64,000 nucleotides of DNA from Phormidium tenue FACHB-886. GTDB taxonomy: Bacteria; Cyanobacteriota; Cyanobacteriia; Elainellales; Elainellaceae. The notes beneath the pieces are model-generated. The model had not been told where the DNA came from. It made no database searches and saw nothing but the letters and a program-made list of their open reading frames with translations. Numbering within the stretch: the stretch's first letter is position 1; every line of letters begins with the position of its first letter. Location: positions 26,474-90,473 of the forward strand of contig NZ_JACXWX010000022.1 of assembly GCF_014764505.1 (NCBI RefSeq), read 5' to 3'. The position numbers and the translations under genes were made by a program. Positions 52,519-61,465 of the stretch are shown piece after piece.

Positions 52519-53298
52519 TTAACGGCTACCAAGCCAGACGCTAATTTGCGGTAGAGCGGGTGCCGTCAATCGCCCTTTCAGGCTATACATCACCAGCCCA
52601 GCATACTCGTGCAGCACAAGTTTGGCTCTGTCGCTGCGGTCGAGTGAATCTTGGCTGGCGCTGGCGATCGGAATCACCGTAAAGCCAAACTTTTGAAACG
52701 TCAGTCTCGATCGCAGCATGTGCGGTGCGTCAGTCACGAGCAAAATTCGCTTAATGCCGAGCGGCTTCAGGATTTCAGCCGTAAATTTGGCATTCTCATA
52801 GGTTGTGCGAGAACATCCTTCGCCATCGAGAGCTTGATCGGGAATACCTTTAGCGTGGAGCCTCTGTATCATTTTGGGAGCATCCCAAATGCCGCTAGCA
52901 AAAACTAACGGAGCACGATGCTCTTGCCAAAGCTTTGCTGCCACCTCTACCCGCGATGGGGTGAGAGCATCACCCCGCCCCAAAATCACCACTGCATCTG
53001 CTGAGGTTCCCGTATCTCTTGGAATCTGTTTGATTAGCACTTTTTCGGCAAAGGCAACCGTTGGCGGAAACAGGGCAATCAGGTAAATCAGCGTTGACAC
53101 ACAAAGCGCCAGCTTGAGGAAGCGGCGACCATAGCGGCGAGGAACCGACCCTAGCAGGTTAAACAAGACAACGACTAGCGGCAGCACCAAAAAGGGTTCT
53201 ACTATCCACTGAGTCACCCACCCTGTGAGATCTGCCCAAGAGCCAGCCGTATCGGACGGACACAGATTCGGATTAGTGAGCCAGTCGTGAAACATCAC
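52519..53298 (-). CDS. YdcF/ElyC-like membrane protein (DUF218)
   Basis: 259 residues. One or two N-terminal helices (about 32-50 and 60-80), then the DUF218 domain: ADAVVILGRGDALTPSRVEV, APLVFASGIWDAP, SRTTYENAKFTAEILKP and ILLVTDAPHMLRSRLTFQKF. E. coli ElyC/SanA relatives act in envelope biogenesis. Substrate unknown. Confidence 0.85.
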   Translation of the reverse strand: MMFHDWLTNPNLCPSDTAGSWADLTGWVTQWIVEPFLVLPLVVVLFNLLGSVPRRYGRRFLKLALCVSTLIYLIALFPPTVAFAEKVLIKQIPRDTGTSADAVVILGRGDALTPSRVEVAAKLWQEHRAPLVFASGIWDAPKMIQRLHAKGIPDQALDGEGCSRTTYENAKFTAEILKPLGIKRILLVTDAPHMLRSRLTFQKFGFTVIPIASASQDSLDRSDRAKLVLHEYAGLVMYSLKGRLTAPALPQISVWLGSR

Positions 53299-53469
53299 AG
53301 CTTCCTTTCCTAAACAGCAGTCAATCAGTCGATCGCGCAGCCCAAGCTTAACAGAGGTATTGTTTAGAAATTGTTACAGGCTTTTGTCTATATGATGAAT
53401 CAAGGATGACGAGTTGAGCGTGAGGCGATCGAATCCTAGCCCATTGCAAGGCGTACGGCAGGAGCATTT

Positions 53470-54162
53470 GTGAAAACGATTGGTCTGATTGGCGGGATGA
53501 GCTGGGAGTCCTCGCTGGAGTACTACCGCATTCTCAACGAGACAACCAAAACTAAGCTTGGCGGACTCCACTCTGCCAAAAGCATTCTGTACTCGGTAGA
53601 TTTTGCCGAGATCGAAGTGCTGCAGCATCAGGGTCGCTGGCAGGAAGCTGCCGATTTGTTGACTGTGGCTGCACAAAGCTTGGAACGGGCAGGCGCAGAT
53701 TTTGTTGTGCTTTGCACCAACACCATGCATAAGCTCGCCGACGATCTCCAAGTCCATCTGCAAATTCCTCTCCTCCACATCGCAGACGCTACGGCTGAAA
53801 GAATTCAGGCGGCAGGGCTACAGACGATCGGCTTGCTGGGAACGCACTTTACCATGGATCAGGATTTCTACAAAGGGCGGCTGACGGACAGATATGGCTT
53901 AACCGTGGTGATTCCAGAGGCAGCCGAACGATCGCAGGTGCATCGGGTGATTTATGAGGAGCTGTGCTTAGGCATTATTGATCCGGCATCACGGAAGAGC
54001 TATATCGAGATTATGAATCGACTAGTGGAGGCGGGTGCAGAAGGAATTATCTTGGGCTGCACAGAGATTGAGCTGCTGATTCAGGAGGAACACAGCCCCG
54101 TACCACTCTTTCCAACTGCCCGCATCCATGCAGAAGCAGCCGTAGAGAAAGCGCTCGCCTGA
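53470..54162 (+). CDS. Aspartate/glutamate racemase family protein
   Basis: 230 residues, GTG start preceded by AGGAG. IGLIGGMSWESSLEYYRILN is the family N-terminus. The two catalytic Cys are in VLCTNTMHKLAD and IILGCTEIELLI. Aspartate racemase or a broad amino acid racemase. Confidence 0.88.
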   Translation: MKTIGLIGGMSWESSLEYYRILNETTKTKLGGLHSAKSILYSVDFAEIEVLQHQGRWQEAADLLTVAAQSLERAGADFVVLCTNTMHKLADDLQVHLQIPLLHIADATAERIQAAGLQTIGLLGTHFTMDQDFYKGRLTDRYGLTVVIPEAAERSQVHRVIYEELCLGIIDPASRKSYIEIMNRLVEAGAEGIILGCTEIELLIQEEHSPVPLFPTARIHAEAAVEKALA

Positions 54163-54197
54163 ATGGTAGAGTTTAGTGCAGGTAGAGGATGAGAACT

Positions 54198-55244
54198 ATG
54201 AAGGCACAGGTCTTTCGAGGCGTTAACCAACTCAGCTACGAAGAGATTCCCGTTCCAGAGCTTGCCTCAGATGAGGTGCTGGTGCAGGTGCAAGTTGTGG
54301 GGTTGTGTCAGTCTGATATCAAAAAAATTCGCTACCCGCTCTATGAACCGCCCCGCATCTTTGGGCATGAAACTGCAGGAACGATCGCTGCTGTTGGTTC
54401 TGAAGTACAACCCTGGCAGGTGGGTCAGCGCGTGGTGGTGATGCATCACATCCCCTGTATGCACTGCGACTACTGCTTGAACGAAAATTATTCCATGTGT
54501 GATGTCTACAAAAACGTCACGACCACAGCGGGCTTTTCGCCGAGCGGCGGTGGCTTTGCCGAATACGTGAAAGTGCCCGGTCACATCGTCCGCAACGGCG
54601 GTTTGATTCCCATTCCGGACGACATCAGCTTCGAGCAAGCCAGCTTTGTGGAGCCAACCAACTGCTGCCTCAAAGCCGTCAAAAAAGCCCAGATCGCTCC
54701 CGGACAAACCGTGTTGATCACAGGTGCAGGTCCGATCGGCTTAATGTTCATCATGCTGGTCAAGTATTTTGGGGCAAGGGCGATCGCCACTGATTTAATC
54801 CCAAGCCGGATTGAGCGAGCGATGCGCGTTGGAGCCGATGCCGCCTTCGATGCCCGCGATCCCGATCTACCTGCAAAAGTTCAGGCAATGACTAGAGGCA
54901 TGGGCGTAGATACCAGCCTGCTAGCAGTTCCCAGCGAAAAAGCCTTCTTTCAGGCGCTCGACTGCACCCGCAAAGGCGGCAAAATTCTCTTCTTCGCGGA
55001 GTTCCCAGATGAGGTTGAGATTCCCATCAACCCGAATATTTTGTATCGCCGCGAGATCGATCTGATGGGCAGCTATAGCTCTTCGTTTAAGGTGCAATCG
55101 CTGGCGGCAGATATTGTGTTTGGCAAACGGATTGATGTAGATGCGCTGATCAGCGATCGCTATGCGCTCAAAGATCTGGCTGCTGCCGTAGAGCAAGCGG
55201 TTTCACCCACGCCGGAGACGTTAAAGATTTTGATTTATCCGTAG
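54198..55244 (+). CDS. Zinc-dependent medium-chain alcohol dehydrogenase
   Basis: 348 residues from the ATG at 54198. Catalytic zinc residues are in GLCQSDIKKIRYPLYEPPRIFGHETAG; structural-zinc Cys cluster CMHCDYCLNENYSMC; NAD motif ITGAGPIGLMFIMLV. Closest by look to sorbitol/threonine dehydrogenase-like enzymes. Substrate unknown. It follows the racemase after 35 bases, perhaps in one operon. Confidence 0.85.
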   Translation: MKAQVFRGVNQLSYEEIPVPELASDEVLVQVQVVGLCQSDIKKIRYPLYEPPRIFGHETAGTIAAVGSEVQPWQVGQRVVVMHHIPCMHCDYCLNENYSMCDVYKNVTTTAGFSPSGGGFAEYVKVPGHIVRNGGLIPIPDDISFEQASFVEPTNCCLKAVKKAQIAPGQTVLITGAGPIGLMFIMLVKYFGARAIATDLIPSRIERAMRVGADAAFDARDPDLPAKVQAMTRGMGVDTSLLAVPSEKAFFQALDCTRKGGKILFFAEFPDEVEIPINPNILYRREIDLMGSYSSSFKVQSLAADIVFGKRIDVDALISDRYALKDLAAAVEQAVSPTPETLKILIYP

Positions 55245-55334
55245 GGGAAATAGGTGATACCTACACTGCTTCAAGGCAGGTCGGGCTTCATTATGACAAA
55301 CCCTGCTGTGCTAGGAAGCCAGCAGGCGCTCAGG

Positions 55335-56072
55335 TTACACTGGCTTGCGTGCAGAAAAGATAAGAAACAGTGGAATTCGCTTACGCCGCTCATAAGTTTG
55401 CGCGTCGAGAAAGTGATTCCGCTGTGGCTTTGCTTCACGCAATGCTTCTATCCGAAATCCGGTGGTTTGAAGCAAATGAAAGTAGTCCTCAATGGTGCGA
55501 TGATATTTTTGCATGGTGCCACCCAGCCAGTGGGTAACTCGGACCCCGGTCGAGAAGTAGTCATCGACAATCCAATCTTGGCGGGGTGTGTCGCCAGTCC
55601 AACCACGACTGCATGACGTAATTACGGGATGTTCAACTGAGAAGACAAACTGTCCTCCAGCAGCGAGGGTTCGGAAGACATTGACGAAGACTGGCGCAAG
55701 GTCAGCAATATAATGGAGCGCCAGTCTTGCCAACACCAGATCGAAGGCTATGGCTGGATAGACCCAATCCTCAATCGTTTGCAGAATAACTTGACCTGAT
55801 GTGCCAGTAAGCATCTCGATGGCAGCTTCAACCATCTTCTGCGAACCTTCGACACCTGTATAGCTTGCGGCTCCATTGTGAAGGAATTCTTTCCCAATTG
55901 CAGCGTCACCACAGCCCAGATCAAGAATGCATTTGTTAGCAATTGGGGCAACAAGCTCTAGAATGACTGGCTTTTCCAGGGTCTCATTTGGCGTATCCGG
56001 GCGATGGCGATGGCGCATGTAGGTTGCAAACACCAGATCGTCATCATAAAAGCTTGAACCTGCCTTGTCCAT
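55335..56072 (-). CDS. Class I SAM-dependent methyltransferase
   Basis: 245 residues. CILDLGCGDAAIGKEFLHNG is motif I, YTGVEGSQKMVEAAIEML motif II, and FDLVLARLALHYIADLAPVF the post-motif region, then QFVFSVEHPVITSC. Small-molecule methyltransferase of unknown substrate. Convergent with the dehydrogenase. Confidence 0.85.
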   Translation of the reverse strand: MDKAGSSFYDDDLVFATYMRHRHRPDTPNETLEKPVILELVAPIANKCILDLGCGDAAIGKEFLHNGAASYTGVEGSQKMVEAAIEMLTGTSGQVILQTIEDWVYPAIAFDLVLARLALHYIADLAPVFVNVFRTLAAGGQFVFSVEHPVITSCSRGWTGDTPRQDWIVDDYFSTGVRVTHWLGGTMQKYHRTIEDYFHLLQTTGFRIEALREAKPQRNHFLDAQTYERRKRIPLFLIFSARKPV

Positions 56073-56439
56073 TGCAGTGTTTCTCCGTTGTCTCTTTGTC
56101 GTTCCTCACATTGCAGTATAGGAACAATATCCTTGTTGACGTTCTAATTCAATTCTTGGTATTGCTTAACAGGGGATGATTTTTGGATCAGAGTAACCTT
56201 TTTTGTCTGCCTTACCGCTATTAATTAGTGGAAGCAGCTCTATAGGTATCAACCACTCTGGCTTTAGGGTGGTTTTTTTGTGTCCTATCTGTACCCTATC
56301 GATCGATACGCTTTGGTAATTCCCGTATATCTGTTTTGTGTATTTAGTGTCTTGAATTGCAAATAAAGCCTAACTTCCTAACTAAACCTTTTGTAGCAAG
56401 GGTTTAATGCCTAACACTGCTACCTAACTGAGTTAGGTC
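56073..56439. other. Intergenic region with an orphan terminator
   Basis: No gene. At 56251-56279, AACCACTC pairs with GGGTGGTT (one wobble) and is followed by seven Ts, a good plus-strand terminator with no gene before it. A TTGACG hexamer near 56136 could be a -35 box, with TATTGC about 17 bases on. A short plus-strand RNA of about 110 bases is possible. Confidence 0.45.
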
Positions 56440-56604
56440 ATGACCCAACTGAACCTACCTCATCCAGGGCACTTTAGGAAAAAACTAGAACAGGAACCAC
56501 CAATAGAACTAGATGCCCCGATCGATGCACTGGACGCAGTAAACGGTGGAGCCGCAACACGATCGCTCCACCATCGGCTAGCTTGTACCAAAACATCGAT
56601 TTAG
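56440..56604 (+). CDS. Small peptide with double-glycine-like leader
   Basis: 54 residues. The N-terminal 37 are acidic and leader-like (PIELDAPIDALDAVNGG ends in Gly-Gly), and the last 17 form a basic candidate core with one Cys (AATRSLHHRLACTKTSI). This is the shape of bacteriocin or RiPP precursors cleaved by C39 peptidases, but no C39 transporter or modifying enzyme is in the window. Ribosome binding site is weak. Gap to the next gene is ten bases, so the two are probably translated together. Confidence 0.4.
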   Translation: MTQLNLPHPGHFRKKLEQEPPIELDAPIDALDAVNGGAATRSLHHRLACTKTSI

Positions 56605-56614
56605 GTTTTGAGCT

Positions 56615-56911
56615 ATGAGTGCTGATACCGATTTCTATACCTTTGCAGCAAACGTGCAAGATCTCAGCAAGATTGAGGTCAAAGCAGATGGAACTTTGAA
56701 CATCACCATCAAAGTTTTGCTGGGCGGCAGACTAACCCCCATTTCCTTGCTGGTTGCCGGCGTTCCTGGTGCAGTTGCAGGACTGGCGTCTGTGAGATTT
56801 ACAGCTCCGGCAGGCACTCAGTTCTTCTTTCAATGCAGTGAGCCAAAGCAGGCAGAAGGTGATGACTTCTATACAGCGACGTGGCGCAATCGATTTGAGC
56901 TAAGAGCATAG
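56615..56911 (+). CDS. Small soluble protein of unknown function (98 aa)
   Basis: 98 residues: FYTFAANVQDLSKIEVKADG, TLNITIKVLLGGRLTPISLL, a hydrophobic Gly/Ala-rich centre LVAGVPGAVAGLASVRFTAP, then FFFQCSEPKQAEGDDFYTA. No family recognised. It follows the double-glycine-like peptide directly. No good ribosome binding site. Confidence 0.5.
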   Translation: MSADTDFYTFAANVQDLSKIEVKADGTLNITIKVLLGGRLTPISLLVAGVPGAVAGLASVRFTAPAGTQFFFQCSEPKQAEGDDFYTATWRNRFELRA

Positions 56912-57085
56912 TTGAAGCGCCGAGGATTTTCAGGGGCGATCCTGAAAATGGTGCAGCGATGTGGTGGTGACGGCGATCGTCACGGTCACAAAATCCATCG
57001 CAAAAACTCCGAAGTGGTTGCTGGTCGCAGGTCGATCAGGGTCACATCGCCATCTAGAGATTTAAGGACTGACCCTGAAAATAGT

Positions 57086-57119
57086 GCCTCCACCTCCACA
57101 GCAATATGGAGGTGGAGGC
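57086..57119. terminator. 12-bp GC-rich hairpin
   Basis: GCCTCCACCTCC (57086-57097) pairs with GGAGGTGGAGGC (57108-57119). On the minus strand it follows the gene ending at 57176 and is followed by ACTATTTT. Confidence 0.6.
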
Positions 57120-57175
57120 GATACTGCGTTGAAGCCAGGGGCAACACCTGAAACCGTTCAGCTTTTTCTACTACT

Positions 57176-57475
57176 TCAAACGCCTTGCATCGTGTCTTGA
57201 AACCCAACAAGATAGTCGATTGCCTTAGAAACGGAAATATCCTCTGCCACAGCAAACGCTTTGACCGTTTCTAGTTTTTGTGTCTGCCAAGCATCGCCCG
57301 TGCATACAATCGCTTGACGATCGTTTCTGATTAACGCTGTAACGTCTTCTGTCTGGAGCCTCGGTGGCAACTGGTGTTTAAGCATTGTTCGCCAGCCCTT
57401 GTACTTGAACGCGGCGATTACGGACTGTGGACTGAGGGAATCGAGGAGGGTTTGATCGTCAGCAGATAGAGCCAT
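57176..57475 (-). CDS. Small soluble protein of unknown function (99 aa)
   Basis: 99 residues from the ATG at 57475. Reads as a helical protein (DDQTLLDSLSPQSVIAAFKY, TEDVTALIRNDRQAIV, VSKAIDYLVGFQDTM). Not recognised. Composition is protein-like and a hairpin follows on the same strand. Confidence 0.55.
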   Translation of the reverse strand: MALSADDQTLLDSLSPQSVIAAFKYKGWRTMLKHQLPPRLQTEDVTALIRNDRQAIVCTGDAWQTQKLETVKAFAVAEDISVSKAIDYLVGFQDTMQGV

Positions 57476-57896
57476 CAACTGTATTTTTTAAGAATTCCTT
57501 AAGAGTGTAGATCTCTTCATTGAAACTGCCGGTGTTGGCGTACACACCTCACAAGTGATCGTAAACCGCCAGTTGGCTGAATTTTGGTGTAGGCGTAGAA
57601 GCCTAGCAACCATTCAAGCTATCACCTTCACAATGATGTGCTGCTGGTGGACGATCGCACTTCCGGTTTAGAACTGGCACTGTATGGGCGATCGCCGCTA
57701 CGTTTGAAACGCCTCGCCTTCTGAAGGCTGCAATAAAATTAAGGAATTCTATTTCCTCTAAATTGCGTCCAATGGATTTAAGCCAGATTGAAAAGTTAGT
57801 GGACGATCGGCAGCGCAAAAAGCAGCTAGCGACTTTCCAGCAGCAGTCGGTGGTGGCAGTCGCAATAGTTGAAGCAGATTCGATCTGCGTGACTCG
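57476..57896. other. Intergenic region, no clear gene
   Basis: About 420 bases. A plus-strand frame starting at 57772 (DLSQIEKLVDDRQRKKQLAT) has a protein-like beginning but runs antisense into the ribbon-helix-helix gene. Possibly the remains of a truncated gene. Confidence 0.4.
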
Positions 57897-58103
57897 TCAC
57901 TGCAGCTCTACCAGTTCAGTTGACAGCGTCTCCAAGTCCGACCGGGTGATAACCTGCTCTTGCCCAACACAAAAGAACTGCTTAAGGATGCCCTCAACGG
58001 TGGACGAAAGCGATCGGAGTCGGTGCTGCGATCGGTAGTCTTCCAGCGCTGCTTTTACTTCGGGAGTAATATAAATTGTGACTGCTGGCTTGTCGGTTGG
58101 CAT
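57897..58103 (-). CDS. Ribbon-helix-helix-like DNA-binding protein
   Basis: 68 residues. PAVTIYITPEVKAALEDYRS gives the beta strand and first helix of a CopG/Arc fold, SLSSTVEGILKQFF the second helix. C-terminal QEQVITRSDLETLSTELV. Antitoxin-like, but no toxin is beside it. Confidence 0.65.
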   Translation of the reverse strand: MPTDKPAVTIYITPEVKAALEDYRSQHRLRSLSSTVEGILKQFFCVGQEQVITRSDLETLSTELVELQ

Positions 58104-58154
58104 ACTTTACTTGTGCTGTACTAGTAAGGCAATTGATAACAATTCGAAAAGAGG

Positions 58155-58367
58155 GTGTGGTTTTATCGAGCATGTGTTGCTGAGGCGCATAAGATTAAAT
58201 CATCCCTTGAATACAAAGCTGTTTATAGCATTGACGAAGTCGTTGATGATTTTGAAACCTTAAGAACTAGAACGATGGTACAAGAACCATTAAATTCAAT
58301 CCCTAACTCTTTCTCCCCAAATTTAGTAACAGATAAGCATCCTAGTAGTTCGGCTAGAGCAGATTGA
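58155..58367 (+). CDS. Possible small protein of unknown function
   Basis: 70 residues from a GTG. YKAVYSIDEVVDDFETLRTR reads protein-like; the rest is Ser/Pro/Asn-rich. A strong hairpin follows within 30 bases. No family and no clear ribosome binding site. Confidence 0.3.
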   Translation: MWFYRACVAEAHKIKSSLEYKAVYSIDEVVDDFETLRTRTMVQEPLNSIPNSFSPNLVTDKHPSSSARAD

Positions 58368-58391
58368 AGTCTCCCAATAAGAAACAGGCTA

Positions 58392-58432
58392 GCAAAGAGG
58401 CGATCTAGTTAATTCCTAGATCGCCTCTTTGC
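58392..58432. terminator. Bidirectional terminator
   Basis: Stem GCAAAGAGGCGATCTAG (58392-58408) with CTAGATCGCCTCTTTGC (58416-58432), 17 bp. It lies just downstream of the minus-strand gene ending at 58475. Confidence 0.88.
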
Positions 58433-58474
58433 TCATTCAATCAGCAACGCCCTTCTGCCAGATGATCGATAGAA

Positions 58475-58801
58475 TTACAGCGCTTCCCCATAGCAGATTT
58501 GTCCTACCTGAGCTAGCGCTTCATTGGCTTCAGACATTGCCTTGCTAGGAGAAAAGACCGTCCCAGTGGCAGCAATGAGCTCCTCTTGTTTCTCCATTGC
58601 AAGGCTAAACGCTTCTTGATGCCGCAGTTCAGCCTCTTGGCATTCAGCGGTTTCCCACGGCTTTTGCCCGTCCGCTTGATCCAACTGTTGCTCCACCTGA
58701 TCGGCAACCTCTATAGCGCTCCCACCCCGATCGGTTGTGACAGTTTTCCAGATGGGGACAAGGACAGTGAAGGCAACGATGAAAGCAATCGCGTATTTCA
58801 T
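58475..58801 (-). CDS. Small exported protein of unknown function
   Basis: 108 residues from the ATG at 58801. N-terminal signal-like helix (KYAIAFIVAFTVLVPIW), then an acidic, Gln-rich helical domain with two Cys (ETAECQEAELRHQ and VGQICYGEAL) that could form a disulfide. Not recognised. Confidence 0.6.
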   Translation of the reverse strand: MKYAIAFIVAFTVLVPIWKTVTTDRGGSAIEVADQVEQQLDQADGQKPWETAECQEAELRHQEAFSLAMEKQEELIAATGTVFSPSKAMSEANEALAQVGQICYGEAL

Positions 58802-58890
58802 TTTTATGGTCAGGGTTGCAACGTTGTACACTTCACCCTACAAAGTCGATTGCACCTGTCAGCGGTGACGATAGAAGTTTTATATAAGGT

Positions 58891-59037
58891 TTAGCGCCAC
58901 TTCACGATCTGTTGAATCAGTGAACAAAAACCCCTCCGATCGTCTGCCGGAGGGGTTGCGCTGGTTATGCCTGCAATGGCTGCAATTGGCTCTAAACCTG
59001 AAACGGGTGGAGGTGTGCTGTAAATTGTGCCTTTCAT
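58891..59037 (-). CDS. Short peptide gene sharing its 5' end with the gene upstream
   Basis: 48 codons, AAGGAG seven bases before the ATG. Starts MKGTIYSTPPPVSGLEPIAA, matching MKDTIYS of the gene at 59148 (18 of 21 bases identical). A terminator hairpin lies inside the frame, so transcripts would end before the stop codon. Either a peptide whose frame overlaps the terminator, or a decayed duplicate of the neighbouring gene's start. Confidence 0.4.
   Translation of the reverse strand: MKGTIYSTPPPVSGLEPIAAIAGITSATPPADDRRGFCSLIQQIVKWR
58929..58957 (-). terminator. Rho-independent terminator on the minus strand
   Basis: AACCCCTCC (minus strand, 58957-58949) pairs with GGAGGGGTT (58937-58929), followed by TTTGTTC. 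It lies inside the short frame at 58891. Confidence 0.85.
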
Positions 59038-59147
59038 CGATCGCTCCTTTGTTGCGTAGACGCGCCCTGATTCGGTAATAGTTGAGTAGATGCATTGATG
59101 GGATTTGCCATGATTCACCAATGGCAGGAGTTTGAGCAGATTAGGCG

Positions 59148-59405
59148 TTACTCGGCTGCTGCTGTTTCTTCTGATGATTCTTCCGTCTTGGCAGCACTGA
59201 GCTTGTTTAGGTAGTTGTTGCAGCAGTCCTTTACTAGTAGTGAAAGATAGTCAGCGGGCAAGCCTGCTTTATCAAGCCTCTCGACAAATTCATCAATGAC
59301 TGGAATGAAGCCTTTAACCTTTATGTCCATCAGCTTGTTCTCTAAATCCGAGAAAAAATCATCATCTGAGAAAATATCACTGTTACTGTAAATCGTGTCT
59401 TTCAT
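59148..59405 (-). CDS. Small acidic protein, MKxTIYS family
   Basis: 85 residues. MKDTIYSNSDIFSDDDFFSD opens an acidic N-terminus, then a helical core (KGFIPVIDEFVERLDKAGLP, YLSLLVKDCCNNYLNKL) and an acidic Ala/Glu tail. Not recognised. GAGG lies upstream. It ends about 110 bases before the second MKxTIYS start on the same strand, suggesting one transcript. Confidence 0.6.
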   Translation of the reverse strand: MKDTIYSNSDIFSDDDFFSDLENKLMDIKVKGFIPVIDEFVERLDKAGLPADYLSLLVKDCCNNYLNKLSAAKTEESSEETAAAE

Positions 59406-59624
59406 TTTTCTTGCCTCGTGTTTTTTGTTTATTCAATGCACCCCAATTCAAAAACATAAAACGAGCCAATCCTAGAACATTCGATCGCTTGCATCTGGTA
59501 TAGTGCTGTAACTGTTTTTATACCTTTAAGCAAGATTTATAAATACCAAGCTTGTGCAAAGCCTGTGTAGAAGTTCGGACACTGGCAAGGTATTTGCACA
59601 CCCACCTTGCCATCCGACCGCACC

Positions 59625-60164
59625 CTAATCAATCCCGACCAGCACCCCGTCCCCAACGGCTACCAGCGTTCGACCGCTAGTGCCATGCTGCAGTGGAGCA
59701 GATGCGATCGCCTGTACTTTGCGCGGTGCATCCTGTTGAAGCTGCTGCCGCCACTGGTGGTTGATAATGTGCTGGCTCAATCGCTGACCTGTGCTTACAC
59801 CCTGAAACAAAATTTGCCAAGCTAGCTCCTCAATGCAGTCGTGAGCAATTTTCACCTCCCACTGCGTTGTGAGTCGCTTAGCTTGCCGGACTTCAAGCCG
59901 TGCTTTGGGAAAGCGAGAGCGGATTTGGCTAGTGAACTCAATCGCCTGCTGCTGGGTGGGAAAGCCGAAGTAGGCGCACTTCACCCACGCCTTACGACCG
60001 CCTTTGCCGGCCCGCAGCAGGCTTTGGGTGACAAGGCAGATGCGATCGGACAAATTGATTTGAAAGTGGCGATCGCCTAATTGCTTGGCGGTAACTCGGA
60101 TGCGTGGATTGTGATTCCGCTGCATCTCCTGACAGCTTGCGAGTGAGGTGATCACCCTTTTCAC
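59625..60164 (-). CDS. Basic protein of unknown function (179 aa)
   Basis: 179 residues from a GTG at 60164; an ATG at 60125 preceded by AGGAG is an alternative. Contains a compact domain (QINLSDRICLVTQSLLRAG, WVKCAYFGFPTQQQAIEFTS, RSRFPKARLEVRQAKRL), loosely like a SPOR or small nucleic-acid-binding fold. Function unknown. Confidence 0.55.
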   Translation of the reverse strand: MKRVITSLASCQEMQRNHNPRIRVTAKQLGDRHFQINLSDRICLVTQSLLRAGKGGRKAWVKCAYFGFPTQQQAIEFTSQIRSRFPKARLEVRQAKRLTTQWEVKIAHDCIEELAWQILFQGVSTGQRLSQHIINHQWRQQLQQDAPRKVQAIASAPLQHGTSGRTLVAVGDGVLVGID

Positions 60165-60336
60165 CTTCTACGGGTAAAAAGCCTATGGGGATTTCCATAG
60201 GCTTCGTACTGTTGGTGCAGACGCGATCGCCAACTGACTAAAGTTTTGGAAAAGATGGTAAGACGATCGAGTAAAGAGGCGCTAATTGCCTCGTCTACTG
60301 GGGTACTTTGAGGCAGAGAACCACTGGAGAGACGAG

Positions 60337-61461
60337 ATGGATTTCGTAGATCAAATTAAAGCGCTGTCCGCCAAACTTCCCGCTCAGTTACCACACATTA
60401 AAACTGAAGCTGCTACCCGTAACGCTCTTGTTGAGCCGTTCATCCGAGCATTAGGCTATGACACTAGTGATATGGCAGAAGTAGTGCCAGAGTTCGGCGC
60501 AGATTTGGACGTGCCTGGAGTCCCAAAAAACAAAAAGGTTGATTATGGTATTTTGCGAGACGGCAAACCTGTCATTTTAATTGAATGCAAGCACTATACC
60601 GATAAGCTAAACGAAGGTTTTAAGCAGTTGTTTTACTATGCGGTAGCGACCGATTGCCGATTTGGGATACTCACCAATGGCTTGATCTATCGGTTCTACG
60701 CTGACTTAGATGCTCCTAATAAGCTTGATAACTCACCTTTTCTAGAACTTGATATGCAAAACCTCAAGGAGCCACTCCTTGAGGAGCTGAAGTGTCTGAC
60801 TAAGGTTGCGCTGGACGTAGACACGATGTTGGGTACTGCCAGTGAGTTGAAATATGTAGGCGGAATGCTGCGAATTTTGGCAGAGCAGGTAAATATGCCC
60901 AGCGAAGAGTTTGCCAAGTTTTTCTTTCAGCAGCTTTGCCCTGGTAAGCCCTTTGCCGGGAACGTCAAACCGCAGTTTGTCAACTTCACCAAACGCGCCC
61001 TGCGACAGTTCATCCGTGATCAGGTTAATGGCATGATGGATGCTTCAGGGATGGGCAGTGGCAGCGTCAGCGCGGTGACTGCTGCGGCGGTAGACACACA
61101 ACCAGATGACACCGCGATCGCCCCCACCGCGCAGGCAGTAACAACTAGAGAGGAACTGGAAGCGTTTTACACCGTGAAGGCAATTCTGCGAGAGGTTATA
61201 GAGCCGTCACGAGTGATTGACAACGATGTGCTTGCCTACTTTGGCGTTTTGCTAGACGGCAAGGTTGGCAAGCCAATTTGCCGTTTCTACTTCAACACAA
61301 AAAACAAGCAACTGGCGCTATTTGATCCGTCATCTGACAAGAATAAAGAGGAGAAATTCCCGATCGCTCAAATTGATGATTTGTACAAGTACAGCGATCG
61401 CTTGAAACAGCGAGTTCTGCAATTAACCAATGCCAAGACAGAAAAGGTAGCAGCTTCGTAG
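60337..61461 (+). CDS. Stand-alone HsdR_N-type nuclease-like protein
   Basis: 374 residues from the ATG at 60337; an upstream TTG at 60286 is less likely. N-terminal PD-(D/E)xK fold like type I restriction HsdR: KTEAATRNALVEPFIRALGY (Glu), KKVDYGILRDGKPVILIECK with Asp 69, Glu 83 and Lys 85, then FKQLFYYAVATDCRFGILTN. The C-terminal part (about 280-374, LEAFYTVKAILREVIEPSRV...PICRFYFN) fits the domain seen in stand-alone members. No HsdM/HsdS is present. Defence or repair role is inferred. Confidence 0.82.
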   Translation: MDFVDQIKALSAKLPAQLPHIKTEAATRNALVEPFIRALGYDTSDMAEVVPEFGADLDVPGVPKNKKVDYGILRDGKPVILIECKHYTDKLNEGFKQLFYYAVATDCRFGILTNGLIYRFYADLDAPNKLDNSPFLELDMQNLKEPLLEELKCLTKVALDVDTMLGTASELKYVGGMLRILAEQVNMPSEEFAKFFFQQLCPGKPFAGNVKPQFVNFTKRALRQFIRDQVNGMMDASGMGSGSVSAVTAAAVDTQPDDTAIAPTAQAVTTREELEAFYTVKAILREVIEPSRVIDNDVLAYFGVLLDGKVGKPICRFYFNTKNKQLALFDPSSDKNKEEKFPIAQIDDLYKYSDRLKQRVLQLTNAKTEKVAAS

Positions 61462-61465
61462 AGAC

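Noticed and set aside
56986..57255. 89-codon minus-strand frame overlapping the end of the 99-residue gene
   Set aside because: It has no start site of its own and contains the 12-bp hairpin; more likely chance or non-coding.
57772..57896. Plus-strand frame beginning DLSQIEKLVDDRQRKKQLAT
   Set aside because: It runs antisense through the ribbon-helix-helix gene; only the first 25 residues look protein-like.
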